A DNA stretch of 64,000 nt from Petrotoga mobilis SJ95 (GCF_000018605.1 NC_010003.1:534501-598500); one strand, 5' to 3'; counted from the first letter of the stretch, positions 37,055-49,450 are shown. Translations and numbers: made by a program. Notes: generated by a model not told the origin, from the sequence alone.

Positions 37055-37871
37055 GAAAAAAATAATAAAAATCACTTTAAATTATGTTCTTTTAATTATT
37101 TTGGCTTTATTTTTTATATTCCCATTTTTATGGGCTCTTTCTACCTCTTTGAAGACTGCAACAGATGTTCTAACTTGGCCGCCCAAGTGGATACCTAACC
37201 CTGCTACTCTTGATGCTTACAAATACGTTATTGAAAATGTTCCATTTCCGCGATACTTCTTAAATTCTTTAATAATTACAGCCTTGGGAATAATTTTTAA
37301 TGTTCTATTTGCATCTTTAGCAGCCTATCCCCTTGCAAGATTGGAATTCAAAGGACGAAATCTTATATTTTTCTTGATTTTGTTACCTATGATGATCCCC
37401 ATTCAAGGAGGTCTAATTGTTAATTTCATTACTATTTTAAATCTTAAACTTTTCAATACTTATTTAGCAGTTGTTTTGCCGAGTGCTGTTAGTATTTTTG
37501 GAATTTTTATAATGAGACAAAATTATCTCGCTATTCCAAGGGATCTTGAAGATGCTGCTAGAATAGATGGTTGTAATGAATTTCAACTTTGGAGGAAAAT
37601 AATGTTTCCGATGGTGAGACCTGCGGCTACAGCACTTTCTATTATTTCATTTGCAGGTTTTTGGAATGCTTTTTTGTGGCCATTGATAGTTCTTCAAAGT
37701 CAAAATAAATTCCCTTTACAGGTAGGCCTTTCTTACTTAAACAATATGTTTGAACAAAATTATAGATACATAACCGCCAGTTTAATTATTGCTTCCATCC
37801 CGATTCTTGTCTTTTTCTTTTTTACTCAAAGATATTTTATAGAAGGCTATCAAGGGGCACTAAAACAGTGA
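37017..37871 (+). CDS. Sugar ABC transporter permease, MalG-like
   Basis: A 284-residue permease with about six spans and the coupling loop EDAARIDGCNEFQLWRKIMF. GTG codons at 37014 and 37017 and ATG 37023 are possible starts; 37017 is best spaced from AGGAGGTG (37003-37010). It overlaps the MalF-like gene, so the two are coupled. Confidence 0.92.
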   Translation: MKMRKKEKKQINKKKIIKITLNYVLLIILALFFIFPFLWALSTSLKTATDVLTWPPKWIPNPATLDAYKYVIENVPFPRYFLNSLIITALGIIFNVLFASLAAYPLARLEFKGRNLIFFLILLPMMIPIQGGLIVNFITILNLKLFNTYLAVVLPSAVSIFGIFIMRQNYLAIPRDLEDAARIDGCNEFQLWRKIMFPMVRPAATALSIISFAGFWNAFLWPLIVLQSQNKFPLQVGLSYLNNMFEQNYRYITASLIIASIPILVFFFFTQRYFIEGYQGALKQ

Positions 37872-37915
37872 ACTTTTAGTTCAAATCAGTGTTTCCCAAA
37901 GGAGATGAATGAAAA

Positions 37916-38172
37916 ATGAAAAAAGGAATAATGTTTCTATTTTTTGTATTTTGTTCAGTGATTTTTTTGGAGCAGAAGTTGGGGTACTAGTATCAGAAGC
38001 TTCTGAAAATTTCTACGGGGCGTCAAAGGTGAAAACGACATAAACGAAATGAAAAATGAAATTGAAAGAATACGACCTATGTCACAGAAGAAAGATACTT
38101 TTCTTTTTTAAATAGTATAAATGAATTGAGAAAAATTAGGCAATATCAAAATAAAGAGAGGTCATTAAAATG
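37916..38172 (+). pseudogene. Decayed small secreted-protein gene
   Basis: An ATG after AAAGGAGATGA opens a signal-peptide-like frame (MKKGIMFLFFVFCSVIF). Coding sense continues in the +1 frame as GAEVGVLVSEASENFYGASK, then shifts again to NDINEMKNEIERIRPMSQKK and to FLNSINELRKIRQYQNK, which ends overlapping the next ATG. At least three frame changes show decay. The family is not recognised. Confidence 0.55.
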
Positions 38173-39690
38173 AGAATAATATTTTTACCTATTGATGAAA
38201 GATTTTGCACTCGGGAATATTTTTTAATGTTTGCAAAAGCCTCAGGCTTGAATATTTTGACTCCTCCTAAAGAATTGCTAGGATCTAAAAAAATCCCAGC
38301 AGATACTGATGCTTTAAAAAATTGGCTTTTAGAAAACACTCGAGAAGGAGATAATTTAATCCTTTCATTAGAAACCTTGATTCATGGAGGATTAATCCCA
38401 TCAAGAATAAATTTGCTCCAAAAGCCTACAATTAATGAAAGACTAAAAATTCTTAATACTTTAAAGAAAAAAAGAACGGTTATCTATCTTTCTTCTACAA
38501 TAACAAGAATCCCCATATACAACTCGTCGGATGAAGAACCTGATTACTGGGAGTATTATGGAGAAACTTTAAGTAATCTGTCAAAGGATTTCGCTAAATA
38601 TCTAGAATCAAAGGATAAGGTAGAAAATTTATCTTACAAAGATGATTTACCAAAATTTATGGAAGGGCATAAAAACAAATATCAAGAAATCCCCGAGTGG
38701 ATGATAAAAGACTTTTTTTGGAGGAGAGAAAGAAACTACAACATTATCCAAGAAACGGTTAAGCTTGTCGATAATGGAACAATAGATTTTTTGAATATAA
38801 CCTTGGATGATAATTCACCTGGTAGCTTATCAGTTTATGAATCAAAACAGCATCAAAAGTTAGTTAACCAATTAGGTTTAAATGAAAAAATCTCTATTCA
38901 TCCTGGTGCAGATGAAACTTCTTTAACCCTTTTAAGCAGGTTATTATGTTCAACGTTTACATATTCACCTTCTTTTGAACTTTTTTATACAAATCCAGAA
39001 TCAATCACTTTGATTCCCCCTTATGAAGGATATCCCTTAAAAAGTAGCGTTGAAACTCATATTGGAGCAGCTGGAGGGAAAATAGAACAAAAAGGTGATA
39101 TTTTACTTTTATTGAATAATTCTTATGATTATAGTAGATACGACATTACTTTTCAAGACACCGCATTAATTGATTCTGAGGAAGAATACGAAACAATTAT
39201 TGAAAGAATTAAAAAAGAAGATAAAATTATTGGAATAGCTGATATAAGATATGGAAATGGTTCAGATAAACGATTAGTAGAAAAACTTTTGGAAAATAAT
39301 TTAGACTGGTTAAAGATAAATTACTCTGGTTGGAACACTGTAAGTAATACTCTTGGAACCGTTATCCTTCATTCCATAATTCAGTATTTTGCTCAAAAAA
39401 ATTATTTAAAATTAGACACAGAAGAATTACTTAAACTACAGGCAATTTTTTTCATAGAACATTGGGGTTACCAAGCAGTGGTAAGGCAACAACTAAGAAA
39501 AGATTCTGTCCAAAAAGGATGCAATATATGGACACTTATACCCGCTGAAAAATGGGCAGAAGAGTATACGAGAACTAAACTATTGCCTTTTAAGGAAATA
39601 GTAGAAAAAAGTATGAAAAAAAGATGGAAAATGGAAATATTTTTCCCATGGCATCGAAGCTTTGAAGTTGGAATAAATTTATCTCCATAA
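38170..39690 (+). CDS. DUF4127 family protein
   Basis: A 506-residue cytoplasmic protein whose N-terminus (MRIIFLPIDERFCTREY) and motifs LSLETLIHGGLIPSR, DDNSPGSL and GADETSLTLLSRL match the DUF4127 family. Function is unknown. It follows the decayed gene in the NanE-NanK operon, which links it to amino-sugar or glycan use. The start follows AGAGAGGT. Confidence 0.85.
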   Translation: MRIIFLPIDERFCTREYFLMFAKASGLNILTPPKELLGSKKIPADTDALKNWLLENTREGDNLILSLETLIHGGLIPSRINLLQKPTINERLKILNTLKKKRTVIYLSSTITRIPIYNSSDEEPDYWEYYGETLSNLSKDFAKYLESKDKVENLSYKDDLPKFMEGHKNKYQEIPEWMIKDFFWRRERNYNIIQETVKLVDNGTIDFLNITLDDNSPGSLSVYESKQHQKLVNQLGLNEKISIHPGADETSLTLLSRLLCSTFTYSPSFELFYTNPESITLIPPYEGYPLKSSVETHIGAAGGKIEQKGDILLLLNNSYDYSRYDITFQDTALIDSEEEYETIIERIKKEDKIIGIADIRYGNGSDKRLVEKLLENNLDWLKINYSGWNTVSNTLGTVILHSIIQYFAQKNYLKLDTEELLKLQAIFFIEHWGYQAVVRQQLRKDSVQKGCNIWTLIPAEKWAEEYTRTKLLPFKEIVEKSMKKRWKMEIFFPWHRSFEVGINLSP

Positions 39691-39691
39691 T

Positions 39692-39822
39692 TCAAAATCT
39701 TCTGTCATCGTTGAACAATCCACCAATGAAGCCTCTGCTCATGTTTCTATTTTCACCCTTGTTTTGATACTTTGCTGCAGCGTTTATTCTGTCCGCAAGT
39801 CTTGAAAAAGGAAGGCTGGGTC
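39692..39822 (-). pseudogene. C-terminal coding remnant
   Basis: On the minus strand an open segment reads PSLPFSRLADRINAAAKYQN, then KGENRNMSRGFIGGLFNDD and a TGA stop at 39694-39692. It has protein-like composition but no start codon or upstream part, and a stop closes it upstream. It appears to be the tail of a lost gene near the IS insertion. The parent family is not recognised. Confidence 0.45.
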
Positions 39823-39856
39823 AAGCTAAATTTTCAATGGTATTTTTTAAATGGTC

Positions 39857-39884
39857 TTGATTTTTATTTTTTTTATGTTATAAT
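39857..39884 (+). promoter_or_regulatory. Promoter pointing into the IS element
   Basis: TTGATT (39857-39862) and TATAAT (39879-39884) are 16 nt apart, and TGT precedes the -10 as an extended element. It points rightward, toward rimP-nusA, but the IS110 element lies in between. It may be the original rimP-nusA promoter, now separated from its genes. Confidence 0.55.
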
Positions 39885-40009
39885 ATTAATGGTAATTAAG
39901 AGTCAAGTATGATAGTCCCCTATTTAATTAAAAAAATTTTAAATATTTTCTATTTAAAAAATCCTCATTCAGTCATACTTCTAGGTTGAAAGTAGCAGTT
40001 GTTGTTTAT

Positions 40010-41272
40010 TCAGGTTACTATTTCTCTTTTCCTTTTTAATTTTTTTGCTGTATAATTGCCATGAGCTCTCAGTTCTTGATTTTGTAATTTGTAATGATAG
40101 TCAGAATCATATTTTTTCCCACTCTTTACCAGTGAATATATTATTCTCAACAATTTTCCCGCTACGGCTAACACAGCAACAGTATGTGATTTACCTCGAG
40201 TACGTAGTTTCATGTAATAATTCTTGAAGTATTCATTGTTTTGAATAGCAACGATGGCAGCGATGTAAACAGCTTTTCTTAGGTATCTGTTACCTTTTCT
40301 ATTGATGAACCAGCCTTTTTTCATTTGACCTGATTCCTCTGTACGAGGATCGATGCCAACGAAAGCCACCAGGGCAGAAGCAGAATAGAATCGGTTAATA
40401 TCTCCTGTTTCTGCTACAATATTTAAAGCTGTTTCATTGAAACCATCAAGAGATTGTATTAATTCTACCTGGTTTTTAATTACATCGTTTGATGAATTGT
40501 TCAAAGTTTCTTTCAATTTTTCTTTGAAGAGCTTTTGATCTGATTCAAGTTTGAACAACAATTCTATTCTTTTTTGAAGAGCTAACTCATGCGCATCGTT
40601 GCCACTTGCTATTGAATTTTTAGAAAGTTCAATGATTTGGTCCAACTTATTTTCATCGAAATACAATTGATTATCTATCTTCATCGCATCAATAAGCTGT
40701 TTTTTGTTGGTTGTAGCGATCTTCCTTGCAGAAGGGAAGTTATACAATAAATTCATTAAACTCTTGATAAAGATATTAGATTGAAAAGATTCCAATTCAG
40801 GGAACAAAAGGTAGACATAACGTTTGATTTCATTCTTAACCCTTGAAATCTCCTCAGAAAGGTTAATGATCTCGCGAGAGTATTGAGTGAAATTATCTAT
40901 CTCCTTAGAAGAAGGGATGTTGTCTGGATACTTTTCTTTCAGCCAAATGGAGATCAGCTTGGAATCAATGTTGTCGTTTTTAGAATGGCGAAGAGTTTCA
41001 CTTTTTCTGAATTCTTTCAACAAAAGGGGATTAATGATATGGACATCATAATCGTGTTTAAGTAAATAAGAAAACAAATGTTGATGGTAAATAGAAGTGG
41101 ATTCCATACCAATTATAATCTCTCTTTTGTTGAACTTTTTAAGAATTTTGTCGAAAGTGGTGAAACCACTCATATTCTGTTTGAATTTACCACTATCGAT
41201 TTTGGTCCTACCTGAATCGGAGATGTAGTAATGAAAAGAGTTTTTAGAAATATCAATACCTACAAAATACAT
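40010..41272 (-). CDS. IS110-family transposase (DEDD recombinase)
   Basis: A 420-residue IS110-type recombinase. The RuvC-like domain supplies Asp7 (GIDISK), Glu57 (GMESTS), Asp100 and Asp103 (SKNDNIDSK). The C-terminal Tnp domain has the LDGFNETALNIVAETGDI segment, the motif FVGIDPRTEESG with likely catalytic Ser314, and NRKGNRYLRKAVY. The length is full and there is no stop or frameshift, so it may be active. The enzyme is expected to work with a bridge RNA from the noncoding end. Confidence 0.93.
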   Translation of the reverse strand: MYFVGIDISKNSFHYYISDSGRTKIDSGKFKQNMSGFTTFDKILKKFNKREIIIGMESTSIYHQHLFSYLLKHDYDVHIINPLLLKEFRKSETLRHSKNDNIDSKLISIWLKEKYPDNIPSSKEIDNFTQYSREIINLSEEISRVKNEIKRYVYLLFPELESFQSNIFIKSLMNLLYNFPSARKIATTNKKQLIDAMKIDNQLYFDENKLDQIIELSKNSIASGNDAHELALQKRIELLFKLESDQKLFKEKLKETLNNSSNDVIKNQVELIQSLDGFNETALNIVAETGDINRFYSASALVAFVGIDPRTEESGQMKKGWFINRKGNRYLRKAVYIAAIVAIQNNEYFKNYYMKLRTRGKSHTVAVLAVAGKLLRIIYSLVKSGKKYDSDYHYKLQNQELRAHGNYTAKKLKRKREIVT

Positions 41273-41299
41273 ATTTTTTCACCTCGCTTTAGTATTGTT

Positions 41300-41475
41300 T
41301 GAGGATCCGCCTTTTGCAATCATCCTTCTAATACGGCCTTGAAAGGTCAATCAAGTATCGGATTTATGGGCGGAAAGTGGGTAGCGAACAAACTTTTAAA
41401 CGAACTTAAAAGTTCAGAAAGAATAAGCGTTCTACTACCCACTCATTTTTTAAAGAAAATAGTTGTTTATGCTTA
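41300..41475 (-). ncRNA. Candidate IS110 bridge RNA
   Basis: The noncoding segment just upstream of the recombinase folds into two long stem-loops on the minus strand. The 5' one is closed by AGTGGGTAG/CTACCCACT (41376-41384 with 41435-41443). It has an inner GAAC/GTTC pair and a terminal AACTTTTAA/TTAAAAGTT hairpin. The 3' one is closed by TCCGCC/GGCGGA (41306-41311 with 41369-41374) and has large internal loops around CCTTTCAAGG. An extended -10 TGATACAAT on the minus strand (41485-41477) would start an RNA of about 170 nt. This matches the location, size and two-loop plan of IS110 bridge RNAs. A loop segment at 41351-41358 matches TCAAGTAT at the other element end (39903-39910). Confidence 0.65.
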
Positions 41476-41525
41476 TATTGTATCATCAAATATCATAGAA
41501 GAAAATTAATTAACAAAATGAGTGC

Positions 41526-41553
41526 CGAGGGCTTTTCGCCCTCGAGCTTTTTT
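41526..41553 (+). terminator. Terminator or attenuator upstream of rimP
   Basis: A 7-bp perfect stem CGAGGGC/GCCCTCG with loop TTTTC is followed after AGC by six T. It stands about 40 bp before the rimP start on the same strand. No plus-strand gene ends just upstream, so it may attenuate rimP-nusA transcription or block read-through from the IS. Confidence 0.7.
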
Positions 41554-41590
41554 ATAAAAAATATTTTTTGGAACGAGAGGGGTGAATACC

Positions 41591-42064
41591 ATGTTAACCA
41601 ACAAAGAAATTAAACAGTTAATATGGGAAAAAGCCGATAATGTTGCTTCTAAGTTGGGTCTTGAAATTTTTGATATTTTAATTAAAGGTAGTAATAAAAA
41701 TAAAATTCTAGAGGTTGTGATCGATAAGGCAGACGGATACGTGTCCATAGGAGATTGTGAAAGGTTTTCCAAAGCCTTTGACCCTTGGCTAGACGAAATT
41801 GACCTCTTTGACAAGAGTTATGAGTTAGTAGTTAGTTCCCCTGGACTTGATAGAAAATTAAGAGGCAAAGCAGATTACGAAAGATTCAAAGGAAAATTAG
41901 CAAAATTCATTTTAAAGGGGAAAGAGACGAAACATCCTGTAGTAATTGGTTATATTGACGAGATATTGGAAGATCAAATTAAAATTACTGAAAAAGATTC
42001 TGGAAAATTATTTAACATCGATTTAAACGAAATAGACAAAGCCAATTTAGAAATTGAATTGTAA
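41591..42064 (+). CDS. rimP: Ribosome maturation factor RimP
   Basis: A 157-residue protein needed for 30S subunit maturation. It shows the family pattern: N-terminal alpha/beta domain with VVIDKADGYVSIGDCERFSK and LVVSSPGLDRKLR, and a C-terminal SH3-like barrel. ATG 41591 is six bases after GAGGGGTG; the upstream GTG 41582 overlaps the ribosome binding site. It is followed by nusA 29 bp downstream, a widely conserved pair. Confidence 0.95.
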   Translation: MLTNKEIKQLIWEKADNVASKLGLEIFDILIKGSNKNKILEVVIDKADGYVSIGDCERFSKAFDPWLDEIDLFDKSYELVVSSPGLDRKLRGKADYERFKGKLAKFILKGKETKHPVVIGYIDEILEDQIKITEKDSGKLFNIDLNEIDKANLEIEL

Positions 42065-42093
42065 AATTTGAAAGATATGGGAGGTGTGGAACA

Positions 42094-43119
42094 TTGAACT
42101 TAAACCTATTAGAAGCTTTAGACGCCTTGGAAAGAGATAAAGGTATAAGTAGGGACTCGTTAGTTGATATTATAGCTAAATCTATTAAAAGTGCGTACAA
42201 AAAAAATTATGGAGCAAAAAACGTTGAAATTGAAATTGATAAAAATCTAACAAAATTGAATGTTTATCAACTATGGAAAGTCGTTGAAACAGTTGAAAAC
42301 CCTAAAGAAGAAATTTCTTTGGAAGAAGCTAAAAAAATTAATCCAAAAATAGAAATAGGTGAAATGGTAAGAAAAAAGATCAATCTTAAAAAGGATTTTA
42401 GGCGAGTTGCCGCTCAAACAGCTAAACAAGTGATACTTCAAAATTTGAAGGAATTGGAAAAGAAAAACTTGTTTGATAAATACGTAGCTTTAAAAAATAG
42501 GATTTCAACCGCTGAAATAATTAAAGTTAGTGATGAATATATTGACATCAGAATAGGAAAATTAGAGACTAAACTCCCTATGAAAGAGACAATTCCTGGA
42601 GAAACTTTTAAAAGCGGAGAACTTGTAAAAGTCTACATAAAAAACATTCAAAACACATCAAAAGGCCCAAAAATTATGGTTTCAAGAACTGTACCTGAAC
42701 TCATTACAGAACTACTATCATCTATCGTACCCGAGATAGAAGAAGGTATCATAAAAATTGTAAAAATAGTCAGGGAACCCGGAATACGCACTAAAGTAGC
42801 TGTTGTCAGTTCCATGCCTGGAGTTGATCCTGTAGGTGCTTGTATCGGTGAAAAAGGTTCAAGAATCAGTGAGTTACTGAAAGAATTAAAAAATGAAAAA
42901 GTAGATATAATAGAATATTCAGAAGATCCTAAAATTTTTATAAAGCATGCTCTTGCCCCTGCTGAAGTAAAAAATATAATTCTTAACGAAGATGAAAAAA
43001 CTGCTTTTGTTTACGTCCCAGAGAATCAACTTTCTTTAGCTGTGGGAAAGGGAGGACAAACTGCTAGATTAGCAGCAAAGATTACTGGATGGAAAATTGA
43101 TATTCACTCATTAAAATAA
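42094..43119 (+). CDS. nusA: Transcription factor NusA
   Basis: A 341-residue NusA: N-terminal RNA-polymerase-binding domain (1 to about 125), S1 domain (about 133-200), KH1 with CIGEKGSRISELL (about 205-275) and KH2 with AVGKGGQTARLAAKITG (to the end). It lacks the C-terminal acidic repeats of enterobacterial NusA, as is usual outside gammaproteobacteria. The TTG start at 42094 follows GGGAGGTG. infB, the common next gene, is absent; the rRNA operon converges here instead. Confidence 0.96.
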   Translation: MNLNLLEALDALERDKGISRDSLVDIIAKSIKSAYKKNYGAKNVEIEIDKNLTKLNVYQLWKVVETVENPKEEISLEEAKKINPKIEIGEMVRKKINLKKDFRRVAAQTAKQVILQNLKELEKKNLFDKYVALKNRISTAEIIKVSDEYIDIRIGKLETKLPMKETIPGETFKSGELVKVYIKNIQNTSKGPKIMVSRTVPELITELLSSIVPEIEEGIIKIVKIVREPGIRTKVAVVSSMPGVDPVGACIGEKGSRISELLKELKNEKVDIIEYSEDPKIFIKHALAPAEVKNIILNEDEKTAFVYVPENQLSLAVGKGGQTARLAAKITGWKIDIHSLK

Positions 43120-43121
43120 GT

Positions 43122-43164
43122 GAAAAAAAATACCGCATCAGTCAAGTAGATGCGGTATTTTTTT
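43122..43164. terminator. Bidirectional terminator between nusA and the rRNA operon
   Basis: The stem TACCGCATC/GATGCGGTA (43131-43139 with 43149-43157) has eight A before it and seven T after it, with a 9-nt loop. It can terminate nusA on the plus strand and the rRNA operon on the minus strand. Confidence 0.85.
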
Positions 43165-43213
43165 AGGGGTGAGAAATACAAATAGGTCATAATTATTACT
43201 GTAAAAAAAAGGA

Positions 43214-43326
43214 AGGGGGCGATACCTACTCTCACACGACATAGCGTACTACCATCGGCACGATACGGCTTAACCGTCAGGTTCGGTATGGTTCTGGGTG
43301 TTTCCCGTATCGTTATCTTCACCCCC
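43214..43326 (-). rRNA. rrf: 5S ribosomal RNA
   Basis: About 113 nt. The 5' GGGGGTGA pairs with 3' TCGCCCCC as helix I, and the typical internal block GGGAAACACCC..CCATACCGAACC is present. It follows the 23S gene by about 35 nt as the last gene of the operon. Ends are estimated from pairing. Confidence 0.9.
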
Positions 43327-43331
43327 TATTA

Positions 43332-43361
43332 CTCATTCACAAGTGCATAGAGTTTCGTCCA

Positions 43362-43364
<3 letters not shown>
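43332..43364 (-). other. 23S processing stem, 3' side
   Basis: This segment pairs with 46268-46299: ACAAGTGCATAGAGT and its complement, plus CTTTGGAC/GTCCAAAG and CTCATT blocks on either side. It forms the long helix at the base of precursor 23S rRNA, the expected RNase III substrate. Confidence 0.75.
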
Positions 43365-46267
<2,903 letters not shown>

Positions 46268-46270
<3 letters not shown>

Positions 46271-46299
46271 TGGACGTACTCTATGCACTTGTCAATGAG
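46268..46299 (-). other. 23S processing stem, 5' side
   Basis: The partner of 43332-43364, just upstream of the mature 23S 5' end and downstream of the tRNA-Ala gene. Roughly 28 of 32 positions can pair. Confidence 0.75.
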
Positions 46300-46328
46300 C
46301 TTTCTTTCTCCTTAGGATTGGTACAATT

Positions 46329-46404
46329 TGGTGGAGTGAAGGGGACTTGAACCCCTAACCTTCTGCGTGCAAGGCAGACGCTCTCCCAGTTGAGCTACCA
46401 CCCC
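46329..46404 (-). tRNA. tRNA-Ala (TGC)
   Basis: A 76-nt cloverleaf with the acceptor GGGGTGG/CCACTCC-type ends and encoded CCA. The anticodon loop CTTGCAC gives anticodon TGC (Ala). The T loop reads GGTTCAAGTCC. It lies in the 16S-23S spacer. The remaining spacer to the 16S gene (46405-46498) holds only the 16S processing stem. Confidence 0.96.
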
Positions 46405-46452
46405 AACAAAAAGAATTAGACTATATGTTTTAGACTATAAAAATCTATATTA

Positions 46453-46478
46453 CTCTCTCAAAAGTAGATAGAGGAGGT
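46453..46478 (-). other. 16S processing stem, 3' side
   Basis: CCTCCTCTATCTACTTTTGAGAG on the minus strand is complementary to a segment at 48024-48048 upstream of the 16S gene. Together they form the precursor 16S processing helix. Confidence 0.72.
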
Positions 46479-46498
46479 AGAAACTTTGTAATCTCCTT

Positions 46499-48016
<1,518 letters not shown>

Positions 48017-48023
48017 TCTTGGG

Positions 48024-48048
48024 CCTCCTCTATCTACTTTTCAATGAG
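48024..48048 (-). other. 16S processing stem, 5' side
   Basis: CATTGAAAAGTAGATAGAGG on the minus strand, the partner of 46453-46478, placed about 10 nt before the mature 16S 5' end. Confidence 0.72.
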
Positions 48049-48114
48049 CTTTCCCTTTCCTTCTTCTCTTACTCTTTTTTCTCTCTTTCTCTCTTTCATC
48101 CATCAGCGTTGTAT

Positions 48115-48144
48115 ATATTACCACATCTCTCTCCACTTTGTCAA
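48115..48144 (-). promoter_or_regulatory. rRNA operon promoter P2
   Basis: On the minus strand the -35 TTGACA (48144-48139) and -10 TAATAT (48120-48115) are 18 nt apart. It lies about 100 bp before the 16S gene, with a purine-rich leader after it. Confidence 0.7.
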
Positions 48145-48168
48145 TTTCTTTTTTATGAACTTATTTGA

Positions 48169-48197
48169 AAATTATTGTGAATTGATAATTTTGTCAA
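48169..48197 (-). promoter_or_regulatory. rRNA operon promoter P1
   Basis: On the minus strand the -35 TTGACA (48197-48192) and -10 TAATTT (48174-48169) are 17 nt apart, followed by P2 50 bp downstream. Tandem promoters are usual for rRNA operons. Confidence 0.62.
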
Positions 48198-48229
48198 AAA
48201 TCTCTTTTAGAAAACATTGACCTTGTATT

Positions 48230-48262
48230 TAAAAAAATGAGGCCTTCAAAACCAGGCCTCAT
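48230..48262 (-). terminator. Terminator of the PLP decarboxylase gene
   Basis: A 9-bp perfect stem ATGAGGCCT/AGGCCTCAT is followed on the minus strand by a run of about seven T. It lies 15 bp after the decarboxylase stop and just before the rRNA promoters. Confidence 0.88.
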
Positions 48263-48277
48263 TGAAATTTTACGCAA

Positions 48278-49450
48278 TTAGCTCTGTACCTCTTCCATTA
48301 ATAGTATATTGTTTCTTAACAAAGCTTCTAAATCTTCGACTGTGTATACTTTAAGAGGTTCAATTCCATTAAAAGATGTCGCATATTCATTGGTGTAAGC
48401 ACCAGTATTTATAAAATATACTATATCATTATAATCAATATCGATTGGTAGCTCAATTTCATCGTAGATAGTATCTACACTGTCACAAGTAGGGCCAGCT
48501 AAGGTCATAGTTGTTGTCTCGGAATACTCTTTACCTTCCACCAGCACTTCATACCTGAAATTTTCAATGGTTTCCATTAAACCGTGAAAAACCCCAGTAT
48601 CTAAAAACACCCAGTTTTGTGTACCCTTTCTGCCTCTTAAAAGTACTCTTGATGCAATTATTCCAGCATTCCCAACCATAGACCTTCCGGGTTCAGATAA
48701 AACTCTCAATCCATCCACCCAACCAAGATACTCTTTGATCGATTCATTTATTACTTCTCCAATTTCTTCTACTTCCGGAACTGGTTTTGTATGTTTTACT
48801 GGAATGCCCCCACCTAGATTCAACATTTTTAAATCAATCTTTTGCTTGTGAAGTTTTTCAAAAACCTCGCTGGCATTCAAAATTGCTTCCTTCCACTTGT
48901 ATTTGTTATATGATTGTGAACCGACGTGGAAAGATACCCCATACGGAATTAAACCTTTTCTTTTTGCATATTTGAGTATTTCTATTAAATGATCTACGTC
49001 CGTACCAAATTTACCTGACAGTGGCCAATCCGAATCATTGGAACTCATTGACAATCTTCCATATACTTTAGCACCTGGAGCGTTTCTTGCAATCTTTTCA
49101 ACTTCCATCTCTGCATCTACTGCAAAATATTCTACTCCATTATCCCAGGCGAATTTTATGTCTTTTTCTTTCTTTATGGTATTTCCAAAACTCATTTTAT
49201 CTGTAGAAATTCCCAACCTCATCAATTTTTCTATTTCCCCTCTTGATGCAACATCAAAAGAAGCTCCTAAATCTCTTAATGTTTCAAGTATACTAGGATG
49301 AGAATTGGCTTTTACCGCATAAAAAATTTCGACATCGTTGATTGAATTTTTGAGCTTGTAATAATTTTCCTTTACATAATTAGTATCTAGTACTAAAAAA
49401 GGTGTTTCAAGATTTTTTGCCGCCTCTCTTATGAGTTGCGTTAATTCCAA
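48278..49450 (-). CDS. Fold-III PLP decarboxylase (ornithine/lysine type)
   Basis: A 390-residue alanine-racemase-fold decarboxylase of the group IV ornithine/lysine/diaminopimelate type. The PLP lysine is in FYAVKANSH, the phosphate-binding glycines in NLGGGIP and EPGRSMVGN, and the active-site Cys in GPTCDSVDT. It probably makes putrescine or cadaverine for polyamines. TTG 49450 is 9 nt after GGGAGG; the TTG at 49459 abuts the site and is less likely. It is monocistronic with its own terminator. Substrate (Orn or Lys) cannot be fixed by eye. Confidence 0.9.
   Translation of the reverse strand: MELTQLIREAAKNLETPFLVLDTNYVKENYYKLKNSINDVEIFYAVKANSHPSILETLRDLGASFDVASRGEIEKLMRLGISTDKMSFGNTIKKEKDIKFAWDNGVEYFAVDAEMEVEKIARNAPGAKVYGRLSMSSNDSDWPLSGKFGTDVDHLIEILKYAKRKGLIPYGVSFHVGSQSYNKYKWKEAILNASEVFEKLHKQKIDLKMLNLGGGIPVKHTKPVPEVEEIGEVINESIKEYLGWVDGLRVLSEPGRSMVGNAGIIASRVLLRGRKGTQNWVFLDTGVFHGLMETIENFRYEVLVEGKEYSETTTMTLAGPTCDSVDTIYDEIELPIDIDYNDIVYFINTGAYTNEYATSFNGIEPLKVYTVEDLEALLRNNILLMEEVQS

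Larger units (their letters stand above)
39903..41500 (-). mobile_element. IS110-family insertion sequence (ends approximate)
   Basis: The element holds one DEDD transposase/recombinase and a structured noncoding end upstream of it. The ends are not certain. TATGATA at 39908-39914 and its inverse TATCATA at 41491-41497 may mark them. IS110 elements normally lack long terminal repeats and target duplications, and none are seen. The element sits between a decayed gene remnant and rimP. Confidence 0.7.
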
